A stretch of 64,000 bases of DNA from Rhizobium sp. R635 (GTDB lineage Bacteria > Pseudomonadota > Alphaproteobacteria > Rhizobiales > Rhizobiaceae). The translations under genes and the position numbers were made by a program. The stretch covers positions 148,735-212,734 of the forward strand of contig NZ_LOKX01000002.1 in NCBI RefSeq assembly GCF_002211285.1, written 5' to 3'. Positions 45,296 through 53,585 of this stretch are shown one piece after another (positions within the stretch are counted from its first letter, which is position 1; the number at the start of each line of letters is the position of its first letter). The notes below the pieces were generated by a model. It saw only the letters and a program-made list of their open reading frames with translations, did not search any database and was not told where the DNA came from.

Positions 45296-46093
45296 TTATG
45301 CCGAGATGATGTAGACGATCGTGAATGCAGAGGGATCGACGATGACGATCCGGCCGTCCGCAAGGATGAAGAAGCGGTAGGCCTTGTATTGCGGGACGAT
45401 CTCCACGATCCGCGGCGGCAGCGGCTCGAGCCTGATCTTCTTGGGAATGGTGGTGCCGACCGAAACGGTGAAGTCCACCTCCCTAACCGGCTCGACTTGG
45501 ACTTCTTTCACCACCTGACGGATTTCCGTCTGCTGCTCGACCGAAATGTTCACATTGGTCGTATTGTTCGTTTCGGTCTTTGTATTGCTTTGGGTCTCGG
45601 TCGAGCCGCTGGAGGACTTGGCATCGCCGGACTTCTGGGTCTCGCCGGAACCGGTCGACGTGCCTGTGTCCTGGCTGCCGGCAGGCTTCTGCGTGTCCGT
45701 CGAGGACTGTCCCGAGGGGGTCTTCGAGCTGTCCGAATTTCCGCCTGGGGTATCGGTGCCCGCGCCACCGGAACCGGTTTCAGTGGAGGTTCCGGACTGC
45801 GTCTTGGCATCGGGCTGGGTTCCCGTCTGACCCGAGGAGCCATCCGTCGAGGTTCCGCCAGAAGTGGAAGGCTGCTGCTTGCTCTCGCCGCTCGATGCGC
45901 CTGCGTCACTCGAGCCGGAGGCACCACTGCCCGCATCCGGCTGCTGGGCCGCATCGCCGCTGGGCTGGCCGCTTTGGGCGGCACCTTTTTTGGGAAGGAT
46001 CGGTGCGTCCTGCGCCGAGGCGGACATGATGCCGATCGGCGAAGCGCCGATCGAGAGTGCCGTCATCATGACGGCGAGTGTCTTGATCTTCAT
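45296..46093 (-). CDS. DUF1236 protein with long Ser/Thr/Gly-rich linker
   Basis: This 265-aa protein has a signal peptide (about 1-27, ends ASAQ). A ~140-residue disordered Ser/Thr/Gly/Gln-rich segment carries units like GTSTETGSGG and QKPAGSQDTG. The C-terminal DUF1236 domain (about 175-265) has VNISVEQQTEIRQVV, FTVSVGTTIPKKI, LPPRIVEIVPQY and YRFFILADGRIVIVDP. DUF1236 is a rhizobial/Brucella family of exported proteins with no known activity. It is the first gene of an operon with the 55-aa and BA14K-type genes. The linker is unusually long for the family. Confidence 0.83.
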   Translation of the reverse strand: MKIKTLAVMMTALSIGASPIGIMSASAQDAPILPKKGAAQSGQPSGDAAQQPDAGSGASGSSDAGASSGESKQQPSTSGGTSTDGSSGQTGTQPDAKTQSGTSTETGSGGAGTDTPGGNSDSSKTPSGQSSTDTQKPAGSQDTGTSTGSGETQKSGDAKSSSGSTETQSNTKTETNNTTNVNISVEQQTEIRQVVKEVQVEPVREVDFTVSVGTTIPKKIRLEPLPPRIVEIVPQYKAYRFFILADGRIVIVDPSAFTIVYIISA

Positions 46094-46172
46094 AACAATC
46101 TCTCTGTTTTTGGCCGCACGACGGCGTGCCGTCGCGGCGGTTCTCAGGCTCTAGCTGATGCTTCCGGAGGGA

Positions 46173-46193
46173 AGACGCGGCAGGGCCGCGTCT
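46173..46193 (-). terminator. terminator after the 132-aa DUF1236 gene
   Basis: AGACGCGGC (46173-46181), 3-nt loop, GCCGCGTCT (46185-46193) form a perfect 9-bp stem 10 bp after the stop at 46204. A second hairpin CGACGGC-GT-GCCGTCG follows at 46121-46136. Confidence 0.7.
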
Positions 46194-46203
46194 GGGGATC
46201 AGG

Positions 46204-46602
46204 TCACTTGATGACCTGGATGACCTTGCGTGACGACGGTTCGACGATGATACGTTCATCATTGACCACCGCATAAGCATAAGTCGGGTCGTCCGGAATA
46301 GGCGTTACGACAACCGTTTCCGGCAGGGGCTGGCCGACGACGATCTTCTCTTTCACGACAACGCGCGCGGACGGCGCGGGAGCCTCGCGGACGTAGGTGA
46401 CGACCTTTTCGGGCGGCGGATCGATCGCCGTACCGACGACTGCGCCAGCAACACCGCCGACGGCAGCGCCAACAGGACCACCGACGATCGCGCCGGTGAC
46501 CGCACCGCCGGCTGCACCATTGACGGTCGAGGACTGGGCGAAGGCGATGCCCGACATGAGGGTCGCGGCCGTTGCCGCACCGACGATAAGTTTGGAGAGC
46601 AT
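46204..46602 (-). CDS. DUF1236 protein with glycine-zipper segment
   Basis: This 132-aa protein has a signal peptide (about 1-22, ending IAFAQ) and a Gly/Ala-rich glycine-zipper-like stretch (GGAVTGAIVGGPVGAAVGG, about 30-60). The C-terminal DUF1236 part has VVGQPLPETVVVTPIP, YAYAVVNDERIIVEPSSRKV. AAAGGAGGAAAAA precedes the ATG at 46602. The upstream region has two 12-bp palindromes and a perfect EcfG promoter. An outer-membrane or periplasmic stress role is inferred. Confidence 0.85.
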   Translation of the reverse strand: MLSKLIVGAATAATLMSGIAFAQSSTVNGAAGGAVTGAIVGGPVGAAVGGVAGAVVGTAIDPPPEKVVTYVREAPAPSARVVVKEKIVVGQPLPETVVVTPIPDDPTYAYAVVNDERIIVEPSSRKVIQVIK

Positions 46603-46649
46603 TTTTTCCTCCTTTGTTTCAACGCGGCCTTCATGACCGCTGCTGACCG

Positions 46650-46715
46650 AACGACCTGCGTGCCGGGTCGTTCCCAAACCCGGACCTCAGTCTGATGGTG
46701 CCCGGCCCTTGGTCC
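46650..46715 (-). promoter_or_regulatory. composite promoter: two 12-bp palindromes plus EcfG promoter
   Basis: On the minus strand: GGACCAAGGGCC (46715-46704), 10 bp, AGACTGAGGTCC (46693-46682), 7 bp, GGAAC (46674-46670), 16 bp, CGTT (46653-46650). It is a perfect EcfG match with the same layout as 43707-43772 and 51865-51929. It serves the DUF1236 gene at 46602. Confidence 0.78.
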
Positions 46716-46796
46716 TAAATCCCATTTCAATGTCCGCAGCCGACGCTAATTGCCGATCCAAAGGCCTGCGGTCGCGGGCAGTAGGAGACTGAAGGA

Positions 46797-47066
46797 ATGG
46801 CAAGATCCAGCCGCCGGGAGGCCGGACGCAGACGCCTGGCGATGCGCCTGCCGCAGATGCGGAAACTGATCATGGAAGCTCGCGACCCGTGGCAGCTCGA
46901 GCTCTTCGAAGCATACCAGGCAGCGGTCGCAGCGCGTGACTCCATTCGCGGACGATCGTCGCATGCGAACCTGGTGCGGGAGTATGACGAGACCTGCCAT
47001 GAGATCGAGCAGCACCTCATCCGCGCGATGAGCGAACCTTCTTACGCGCAGATTTCAAAGGGATAA
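46797..47066 (+). CDS. 89-aa basic/helical protein, unknown
   Basis: The protein has an Arg-rich N-terminus (MARSSRREAGRRRLAMRLPQ) and a helical body (LFEAYQAAVAARDSIR, HEIEQHLIRAMS). It has no signal peptide or cysteine cluster. GAAGGA lies just before the first ATG, perhaps too close, so a start at 46842 is possible. It is divergent from the DUF1236 gene, whose composite promoter lies between them, and convergent with the CHASE2 gene. No family is recognised. Confidence 0.55.
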   Translation: MARSSRREAGRRRLAMRLPQMRKLIMEARDPWQLELFEAYQAAVAARDSIRGRSSHANLVREYDETCHEIEQHLIRAMSEPSYAQISKG

Positions 47067-47084
47067 GCCGCCTCCGAGCCGTCA

Positions 47085-49862
47085 TCACCCGGCGGATAAA
47101 AGCTTTTGGGCATTCCATTTGGACAGCATCGAAACAGGTTCGTCGGGTCTCCCAAAGAGATAACCCTGCCCCATCCCGCAGCCGAGCCGACGCAGTGTCT
47201 CGGCCTCCGGCTCGTGTTCGACGCCTTCGGCGACAACCTGCAGATTCAGCCCGTGCGCCAGGGAAATGATCGCCCGCACGATCTCGAAGGCGCCAGTATT
47301 GCCGCTCATCCGCCTTACGAAGGACCGGTCGATCTTGAGCTTGTCGAGAGGGAGATCGGCAAGATAACTCATCGAGGAGTAACCGGTCCCGAAGTCGTCC
47401 AAGGCAATGACGATCCCTGTCTCACGAAGCGCGCGCATTTTGGCGACCGACGATCCGCCCTGGTCGACGAAGGCGGATTCCGTCAGCTCGATGCACAATC
47501 GCGAAGAAGGAAGCCCACTGGAGGACAGTGCCGCCTTCACATCGGCCTCCACGTCGGACCGCTCGAACTGAACCGCCGAGACATTGACCGCGACGCTGAG
47601 CTCGTCAGGCCAGCCGGCCGCTTCGGTGCAGGCTTCGATCAGCGTCCAGCGGCCGATCTCGCAGATCAAGCCGGAGGATTCGGCGATCGGGATGAATTCG
47701 GCCGGAGATATCAGCCCGAATTCCGGATGGTTCCATCGGATCAAAGCCTCCGCGCCGACGAGGCGTCCGCCCGCAAGTTCGACCTGCGGCTGGAACAGCA
47801 GGAAGAACTGCCGGTTCCGGAGAGCGTCACGCATGTCCCGTTCCAGCCGGCGCGACCGGGCCTGGCGAACGGCAGTGGAAGGATCGAAAGAGGACCATCG
47901 CCGGCCGGGCGTCGCCTTCGCAGCATCCAACGCCGACTGAGCCGCACTCGGAAGTGCGCCTGGGGCTGAATCCCCCGAGCGGGCTATTCCGAGATGGACC
48001 GAGATAGGCACAGCAGCGCCGCGGATCAGGACCGGTTCCTCGAACAGGCCCAAAAGAGCATCCGCAAAGTCTTCGATCGGGCGTTCGCCCGTCACGGAAA
48101 CGGCAATACCGAAATGGTCGCCGTCCAACCGTGCCAGCAGATCGCCGGCGAACGCATTGCCCAATCTGGCCGCCACGGCCTCCAAAAGTTCATCCCCGGC
48201 GTCGCGGCCGAGCGTGGCGCACAGCGACGAGAAGCGCTCGATATCCAGCACGGAGACGAGGACGTCCCCCTTAAGACCGGCTAGCCGGGAGGCGAATTCC
48301 CGGCGATTGAGCAGTCCCGTGAGTTCGTCCAGCTCGGACAGTCTCTGCAACCGCTCTTCATATTCACGTCGCGCGGTGATGTCCCTTATGATCAGCCAAC
48401 CGGCAAACTGCGACCGCCCCGCAGTCCGGCGCGCAGTCGGCTGTTCGAGCGGCGAGACCGTAACCGACGCTTCATAGTGAGCAGGCTGCGAACCTGCATT
48501 GCTGGAGAAATCGACCCGGGCCGCGTGCACCTTGCCCGGTTCGGCATCGTGTTCCGAAACCAGCCTGCGCACGATATCGGTGATGGCGGCATCGGCATCA
48601 CCGATAAGTGACATTCCGACATCGGCCCGCAGCAGCGCCTTCGCGGATTGGCTCGCCTCGACGATTCTCAGATCGCTGTCGAATGCGACGACGCCGTCCG
48701 AGCTGTCGGCAATGATCCGCCTCATGAGACGCCTGGTGTTCCGGGCCTCGGTATTTGCCATGGCGAGAAGTACCCGGCCGAGGTCGACGCGCTCGTTCAC
48801 GGCCAGCATCCAGGCGAGCATCAGCATCGACCACGGAACGGCTGTTCCGACAAGGAGACCATAGCGCCACTGTAGCTGGAACGCGCCGACTTCGCCGATG
48901 ACGGCAATGGCCAGTCCGGCCGCCACCACGGTGATCATTCCGGCCGAACGGCTGCGGATCACGCCGATGATGAGCAAGGCCGCAAATAAAAGTTCCAGCG
49001 GCGCCTGATCGGGCGCCCTGAGGAAGCGCCTCTGGAGCAAGGTCTCGGCGGCAAGCGCGTGAATGAGCGGACCGGCAATCGCTCCGTAGACGGGGACGGC
49101 GAAAATATCCTTCAACTCGGCCGCGGATGCTCCGATCACGACCGAGCGGTCTTTGATTGCCTCGGCCGGGACAGTCCCATCAAGCAGGTCGGATAAGGAG
49201 AACGTCGGAACGGTGTCGGGCCTGATCGAGTAATCGACCGGCAAGGAACCGGAAGCGCCCTCAACCCTGCCGAGGGCTGAAGCAGCGGACTGGGTGGGAG
49301 TTCCATCGAACTGGCTTCCCAAGCCGACACGACGAATGAACCCGTCCGGGTCCATGTCGACATTGGCGAACACAGGCCAGGCATTCCGAAGGAATTGCGG
49401 GATCGGCCTTGTCACCGCCACCTCGGAGGATGATGCCGTCTCCTGCTGCCGGAACACCGGCAAAAGAACACCTCCCCCGGCTCTCTCCAGCGCCGCCGCC
49501 AGAAGGTCGTCCTCCTGCTTGGTCGAGAACGCACTGAAATCGACGTCGAGGAAGATATCCCTGGCGCCCGATGCCACCAGCTTGTCGAGCAGTGTCGCAT
49601 AGGTGCTACGGGGCCAGGGCCATGTCCCGACGGTATCGAGAGAACGCTTGTCGATTGCAACGAAGACGATATCGCCGGTGGCCTTGCGAGGAGCCCACTC
49701 GAATCGTTTGGCAAAAAGGCTGTTGTTGAATCCCTGGATGATGCCGATATCCGCACCCGCCAGGGGCAGCGCCAGCATCACGGCGATAAGCAGGATGCGA
49801 ACCGCGATGGTGCTCACGCTACCGGAGAGATAATCCCCGACCGCCCTCGCCCTTCGTCTCAC
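47085..49862 (-). CDS. CHASE2-GGDEF-EAL protein, probable c-di-GMP phosphodiesterase
   Basis: This 925-aa protein has a TM at about 18-40, an extracytoplasmic CHASE2 domain (about 45-285; GDIVFVAIDKRSLDTVGTWPWPR), three further membrane segments (about 290-355), a PAS-like region (about 385-505), a GGDEF domain (about 515-660) and an EAL domain (about 680-920). The GGDEF site is degenerate: LARLDGDHFGI has DGDHF in place of GGDEF, so it should not make c-di-GMP. The EAL site looks intact (AEALIRW, NVS, ELTES, DDFGTGYSS, KIDRSFV). It overlaps the FecR-type gene by 4 bp (ATGA), so both are coupled. Confidence 0.92.
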   Translation of the reverse strand: MRRRARAVGDYLSGSVSTIAVRILLIAVMLALPLAGADIGIIQGFNNSLFAKRFEWAPRKATGDIVFVAIDKRSLDTVGTWPWPRSTYATLLDKLVASGARDIFLDVDFSAFSTKQEDDLLAAALERAGGGVLLPVFRQQETASSSEVAVTRPIPQFLRNAWPVFANVDMDPDGFIRRVGLGSQFDGTPTQSAASALGRVEGASGSLPVDYSIRPDTVPTFSLSDLLDGTVPAEAIKDRSVVIGASAAELKDIFAVPVYGAIAGPLIHALAAETLLQRRFLRAPDQAPLELLFAALLIIGVIRSRSAGMITVVAAGLAIAVIGEVGAFQLQWRYGLLVGTAVPWSMLMLAWMLAVNERVDLGRVLLAMANTEARNTRRLMRRIIADSSDGVVAFDSDLRIVEASQSAKALLRADVGMSLIGDADAAITDIVRRLVSEHDAEPGKVHAARVDFSSNAGSQPAHYEASVTVSPLEQPTARRTAGRSQFAGWLIIRDITARREYEERLQRLSELDELTGLLNRREFASRLAGLKGDVLVSVLDIERFSSLCATLGRDAGDELLEAVAARLGNAFAGDLLARLDGDHFGIAVSVTGERPIEDFADALLGLFEEPVLIRGAAVPISVHLGIARSGDSAPGALPSAAQSALDAAKATPGRRWSSFDPSTAVRQARSRRLERDMRDALRNRQFFLLFQPQVELAGGRLVGAEALIRWNHPEFGLISPAEFIPIAESSGLICEIGRWTLIEACTEAAGWPDELSVAVNVSAVQFERSDVEADVKAALSSSGLPSSRLCIELTESAFVDQGGSSVAKMRALRETGIVIALDDFGTGYSSMSYLADLPLDKLKIDRSFVRRMSGNTGAFEIVRAIISLAHGLNLQVVAEGVEHEPEAETLRRLGCGMGQGYLFGRPDEPVSMLSKWNAQKLLSAG

Positions 49863-50830
49863 TTGTCCTTGCCTTTGCCGTGTCCGCCGGAATTGCCGTT
49901 GCCGTTACCGCCGCTATTGTTGTCGCCCTTCCCGCTATTGCCGTTTCCGCCGGAATTGCCGTGATCATTGCCGTTCCCGCCGCCGGAATTGCCATTGCCG
50001 TGTCTACCGCCGGAATTACCGTTACCGTGTCCACCGCCGGAATTGCCGTTACCATTGCCGCCGCTATTGCCGTTTCCGCTACCGCTTCCATTGCCATTGC
50101 CCTTACCGTTCGCGCTCTTGTCCGCGTCACCGGCTTTGGAAGCGGTATCCTTTCCCACAGCCGAGGACTTGTTCTTGGCCGCCTCGGACGCATCGACTGC
50201 GCCGGCAAGTTTCGTGGTACCGATCGCCGGAACCCTGGCGACCGACGGTGCAACCGACGTGATGTCGGGCTTGGATAGCTGGCCCTTCACCGTCATGCCG
50301 GCCTTGCTGTCGACGGTCGCGCTCTGACGCGGCCCAACATTCGACAGCTGGCCGCTTGCGAAGGAAGCGACCTGGACCAGGCCGCGATCCACGGAAACCG
50401 ATGCCTTCGTCTTGCCCACAGTCACGTGGAAGATCGTTCCTTTCACGACAGCCGCGAGATAGGGCGTCTGCACGGTCGTATGAGGCTGGCTTCGCTTCTC
50501 GATTTCGAGATCCAGCGCGCCGACCTGCTGGACGATCTGCGTCTGCGGCGAAAGGAATCCGCCGTAACCGGTAATGGAGGCAAGCGTATTCGGCTGGAAC
50601 GTGATGCTCTCGACGCCCCTGGCAAGCTGCACGCGCCCGCGCGGACCTGTCGAAACCCATGCCCGATTGGGGAGCACGTCGCCAGTGCGCAGATCCAGCC
50701 AGTTCGTTCTGTCGACAGTATATTTCGCTTGATCTGTCGCCTTGACGACCCGCCAGTCTTCGGCAGTCGCGAATGCGGTTGTCGTCAGTAAAATCAATGC
50801 TGTAATCAAAAATCGATAAATTATAGACAT
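49859..50830 (-). CDS. secreted FecR-domain protein with Gly/Asn-rich repeat tail
   Basis: This 323-aa protein has a signal peptide (about 1-23, ending TAFATA), a FecR/peptidoglycan-binding-like beta domain (about 40-170: RTGDVLPNRAWVSTGPRGRVQL, GTIFHVTVGKTKASVSVDRG) and a C-terminal tail of about 90 residues. The tail consists of GNGNSGG/GHGNGNSGG-type repeats, 21-30 bp periodic in DNA. FecR domains often pair with CHASE2 proteins in one operon, as here (ATGA overlap with the gene at 49862). The tail suggests a disordered, possibly surface-exposed or metal-binding extension. Start at 50830 (MSIIYRFLITAL) is chosen over 50872. Confidence 0.85.
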   Translation of the reverse strand: MSIIYRFLITALILLTTTAFATAEDWRVVKATDQAKYTVDRTNWLDLRTGDVLPNRAWVSTGPRGRVQLARGVESITFQPNTLASITGYGGFLSPQTQIVQQVGALDLEIEKRSQPHTTVQTPYLAAVVKGTIFHVTVGKTKASVSVDRGLVQVASFASGQLSNVGPRQSATVDSKAGMTVKGQLSKPDITSVAPSVARVPAIGTTKLAGAVDASEAAKNKSSAVGKDTASKAGDADKSANGKGNGNGSGSGNGNSGGNGNGNSGGGHGNGNSGGRHGNGNSGGGNGNDHGNSGGNGNSGKGDNNSGGNGNGNSGGHGKGKDK

Positions 50831-50947
50831 GAAGGCTCGCCCCGAAATTTCGAGCAAGTGAAGCACCTCCAAATTAAGAATGGTTATAAGAAAGGGCGCG
50901 GATTGTAAGATTCGCCTGACGGATGCCGCAACGTGGTAAAGGGGGAG

Positions 50948-51796
50948 TTACGGAGCGCGGCCGCCGACGATGAAGGCGCTCATGCCGCCGCAGGGACGGA
51001 CCCCATGGCGCGATTCCACCTGCTCGGCGACCTCGTCGACGATCTCGCCGATGCGTCCCGGAGCTCGGTTTTCGATCTCTCCCCTGAGCGGAGAGCCCTG
51101 ACAAAAAGCAGCAGCGACGTCGTGCGCGGCCGCGATCGAGGTCAACTCGACCCGATCGCAGGAAACGGCGTCAAATCCCGCTGAAGATACCTGAGCCTTG
51201 ATCGCATGGGGGTCGAAGTAGGAATATGGCAGCCTTCTCAAGAAATCCGGCGGGTCTGATGCAAAGATGTTCGTCAGAGACTCGTCAACGGATCTCGCGA
51301 AGTCGTTGGCCGAGAGCGAATCCCATGTCGTGAACAGGAAATGAGTTCCGCTCCGCAACACTCTTGCAGCCTCGCCATAGGCCTTCGATTTATCCGGAAA
51401 GAACATCACCCCGAACTGACAGACGACGAGATCGAACATCGCGGGCGCGAACGGAAGATCTTGGGCATCCGCGTGCATCCAGTGCGTTCGCGACATCGTC
51501 AGCGTCGGCGCGCCGACGTCGATCATCGCCTGGCTGAGGTCGGTAGCCACGATCTCCGCTGCCGGATCGAGTTTTGCCCGCAACGCGCGCGTCAAGGCGC
51601 CGGTCCCGGCGGCGAGTTCGAGAACGCTGGTCGGCTTCAACCGCTCGGCGACCGTCGCCACCTCCGATGCATAGGGCTCGAAGAGTATCGGCACGAGAAG
51701 GCTCTCGTAAAAATCGGCAACGCCTTCTCCGAACGGCGCGGAGGAAGCGGTTGATGCGGCCTGGGAGCCGCCTTCGACATCTAAGGCAATCGTCAC
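50948..51796 (-). CDS. class I SAM-dependent methyltransferase
   Basis: This 282-aa methyltransferase has SAM motif I VLELAAGTGALTRAL (about 54-68), an acidic residue after strand 2 (IVATDLSQAM), and motif AQDLPFAPAMFDLVVCQFG. It belongs to the Methyltransf_11/25-like group. The start is set as GTG 51796 with GGAG upstream; an in-frame ATG at 51991 would run across the palindromes and the divergent gene and is rejected. It is divergent from the 58-aa membrane protein; the palindrome pair lies in the shared 158-bp region. The substrate is unknown. Confidence 0.85.
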   Translation of the reverse strand: MTIALDVEGGSQAASTASSAPFGEGVADFYESLLVPILFEPYASEVATVAERLKPTSVLELAAGTGALTRALRAKLDPAAEIVATDLSQAMIDVGAPTLTMSRTHWMHADAQDLPFAPAMFDLVVCQFGVMFFPDKSKAYGEAARVLRSGTHFLFTTWDSLSANDFARSVDESLTNIFASDPPDFLRRLPYSYFDPHAIKAQVSSAGFDAVSCDRVELTSIAAAHDVAAAFCQGSPLRGEIENRAPGRIGEIVDEVAEQVESRHGVRPCGGMSAFIVGGRAP

Positions 51797-51864
51797 GTCC
51801 GCGCACTCCGAACCTGGTTCATCCGCTTTGAAATATGGCCGAATCTCCCGATGTCCACGGGGTC

Positions 51865-51929
51865 GGACCTTGGTCCCACCCTCTCCGACCGAGGTCCCGA
51901 AGGTGGAACGCCACGGGATCGGCGTCGTT
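51865..51929 (+). promoter_or_regulatory. composite promoter: two 12-bp palindromes plus EcfG promoter
   Basis: GGACCTTGGTCC (51865-51876, a perfect palindrome), 9 bp, CGACCGAGGTCC (51886-51897), 7 bp, GGAAC (51905-51909), 16 bp, CGTT (51926-51929). The EcfG match is perfect and the 7-bp spacing equals that at the two other composite promoters. It drives the 58-aa gene at 51955 and could also affect the divergent methyltransferase. Confidence 0.8.
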
Positions 51930-51954
51930 TCGAAGGATGCGAAGGAGATTGAAC

Positions 51955-52131
51955 ATGACCCAAAGCAACAGATCCAAAGCCGATGAAGCATGGACCGTGT
52001 CCGTCATTGCCCTCCTTATCGTTCTCGCCGGCCTTCTCTATGTCTTCGGCGCGGCAATGTCGGGCGACACCACCCAATTGACGGAAAGCGTCCGAGGCGC
52101 GGAAGTCTTCGATACCCGGAACGTACCCTGA
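51955..52131 (+). CDS. 58-aa single-pass membrane protein
   Basis: MTQSNRSKADEAW is followed by a hydrophobic helix (TVSVIALLIVLAGLLYVFGAAM, about 14-35) and a polar tail. GAAGGAGATTGAAC precedes ATG at 51955. It is driven by the composite EcfG promoter 25 bp upstream. It is 63 bp before the histidine kinase on the same strand and may be co-transcribed with it, which would place kinase and response regulator under the same promoter. Function is unknown; a membrane partner of the kinase is one possibility. Confidence 0.7.
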   Translation: MTQSNRSKADEAWTVSVIALLIVLAGLLYVFGAAMSGDTTQLTESVRGAEVFDTRNVP

Positions 52132-52194
52132 TCTTATCTGGAAAAACTCTAAAGACGCGATAGGTTAAGCGGGACGTTTCTCGCCGGTATCAAA

Positions 52195-53583
52195 ATGAAT
52201 TGGCTTCGCCGTTGGAATGCCCGCTCCCTTGCCTCCCAGTTCTTCATCACGGGTGGACTCATCTCGATCGCCGCCATGTTGCTGGTGGGCATTTTCGTGA
52301 CCCACCTCATCGAGGAGGCCGTCATCCACAATTCCGGCGCTGCGACGGCGCTCTACGTGGATAGCGTGGTCGCGCCGCTGCTTCCCGACATGCAGAAGGA
52401 ATCGCTGCTGGACGAAGTCAGCGCTCAGGCGCTGGACGAGACCCTTGGCCAGGGCGCGCTCGGCAGGCGCCTGGTTTCGTTCAAACTTTGGAGAAGTGAC
52501 GGCACCATCCTCTATTCGAACGAAAAGGAGCTGATGGGCAAGAAGTTTCCGGTCAACGACAAGCTCCAGAGGGCTTTTGCGGGGTCTCTCGTCGCACGCT
52601 ACGAGATCGCCGACGATCCGGAAAGCGGCAAGGAGCGCGCGCTCGGCAAGCCGCTGATGGAAATCTACAACCCTGTGCTCCAGCCATGGTCGGGGCAGGC
52701 CGTCGCCGTCCTCGAATTCTACGAAACGGCGGAAGGGCTCGGGGACAGCCTGGCGCACGCCAGGTTACGGAGCTGGGGCGCCGTCGCCGCACTCACGGCA
52801 ATCTTTTTCCTGGTTCTCTCCGTTCTGGTGTTTCGCAGCAGCCGCACGATAGAGGCGCAACGCAAGGATCTGAGGGAACGCGTCCGTGAACTGTCCGCGC
52901 TGCTGACGGAAAACCGCGGACTTCAACGGCGGCTGCAACGCGCTTCCCAGCGGGCGGCGGCGCTGAACGAAACCTATCTGCGCGGCATCGGCGCCGACCT
53001 GCACGACGGTCCGGCCCAGCATATCGCCTACGCCTCGCTGCGCCTGGACAGCGACTTGCTGGTCAATGCCTCCACGCAGCCGGAGGTCCGGGAAAAGGAG
53101 CTTGCATGGATCCGCTCGAGCCTTGCCGAGGCCATGACGGAGATCCGCAATATCTGCAGCGGCCTCGTGCTGCCGCAGATCGAGAAATCCTCGATCACCG
53201 AAATCGTCACCCGGGTCGTCGAAGCGCATCAGCACAAGACCGAAACCCGCGTCGAGACTGTTGTCGATGAGGATGGACCTGAACTTGCTACTGCCGTGAA
53301 GATCTGTATCTATCGATTCATCCAGGAAGCCCTGAACAATGCCTATCGTCATGGCGGCGGCATTGAACAGGCTGTGAAGGCGGTCTCGCACAATGGTCAT
53401 GTTCGTGTCGAGGTCAGCGACCGGGGCGATGGTTTCGACCCGACAGAGGTGAGACCGACGAGCCTCGGCCTGGTAGGACTGCGGGAACGGATCGACAGTC
53501 TGGGAGGCTCCTTTGACGTCAAGACAGGCGAAGGAGGGACAACCGTGACCATGATCTTCGAGCCTATGGAAGTGGGAGATTAG
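52195..53583 (+). CDS. membrane histidine kinase, HisKA_3 type
   Basis: This 462-aa sensor kinase has TM1 (about 15-38), a periplasmic region (39-193), TM2 (about 194-213) and a coiled coil (215-258). The HisKA_3 phosphoacceptor is in DLHDGPAQH (His270). The HATPase has N-box FIQEALNNAYRHG and G-box VSDRGDGFDP. HisKA_3 kinases pair with NarL/LuxR-type regulators, and the next gene, 2 bp later, is one. The periplasmic part is a long helix-rich region without a named domain. The trigger is unknown. Confidence 0.93.
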   Translation: MNWLRRWNARSLASQFFITGGLISIAAMLLVGIFVTHLIEEAVIHNSGAATALYVDSVVAPLLPDMQKESLLDEVSAQALDETLGQGALGRRLVSFKLWRSDGTILYSNEKELMGKKFPVNDKLQRAFAGSLVARYEIADDPESGKERALGKPLMEIYNPVLQPWSGQAVAVLEFYETAEGLGDSLAHARLRSWGAVAALTAIFFLVLSVLVFRSSRTIEAQRKDLRERVRELSALLTENRGLQRRLQRASQRAAALNETYLRGIGADLHDGPAQHIAYASLRLDSDLLVNASTQPEVREKELAWIRSSLAEAMTEIRNICSGLVLPQIEKSSITEIVTRVVEAHQHKTETRVETVVDEDGPELATAVKICIYRFIQEALNNAYRHGGGIEQAVKAVSHNGHVRVEVSDRGDGFDPTEVRPTSLGLVGLRERIDSLGGSFDVKTGEGGTTVTMIFEPMEVGD

Positions 53584-53585
53584 AG

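Noticed and set aside
51797..51991. Longer methyltransferase starting at ATG 51991
   Set aside because: This extension would cover both palindromes, the EcfG promoter and the start of the divergent 58-aa gene, and is unlike the family N-terminus.
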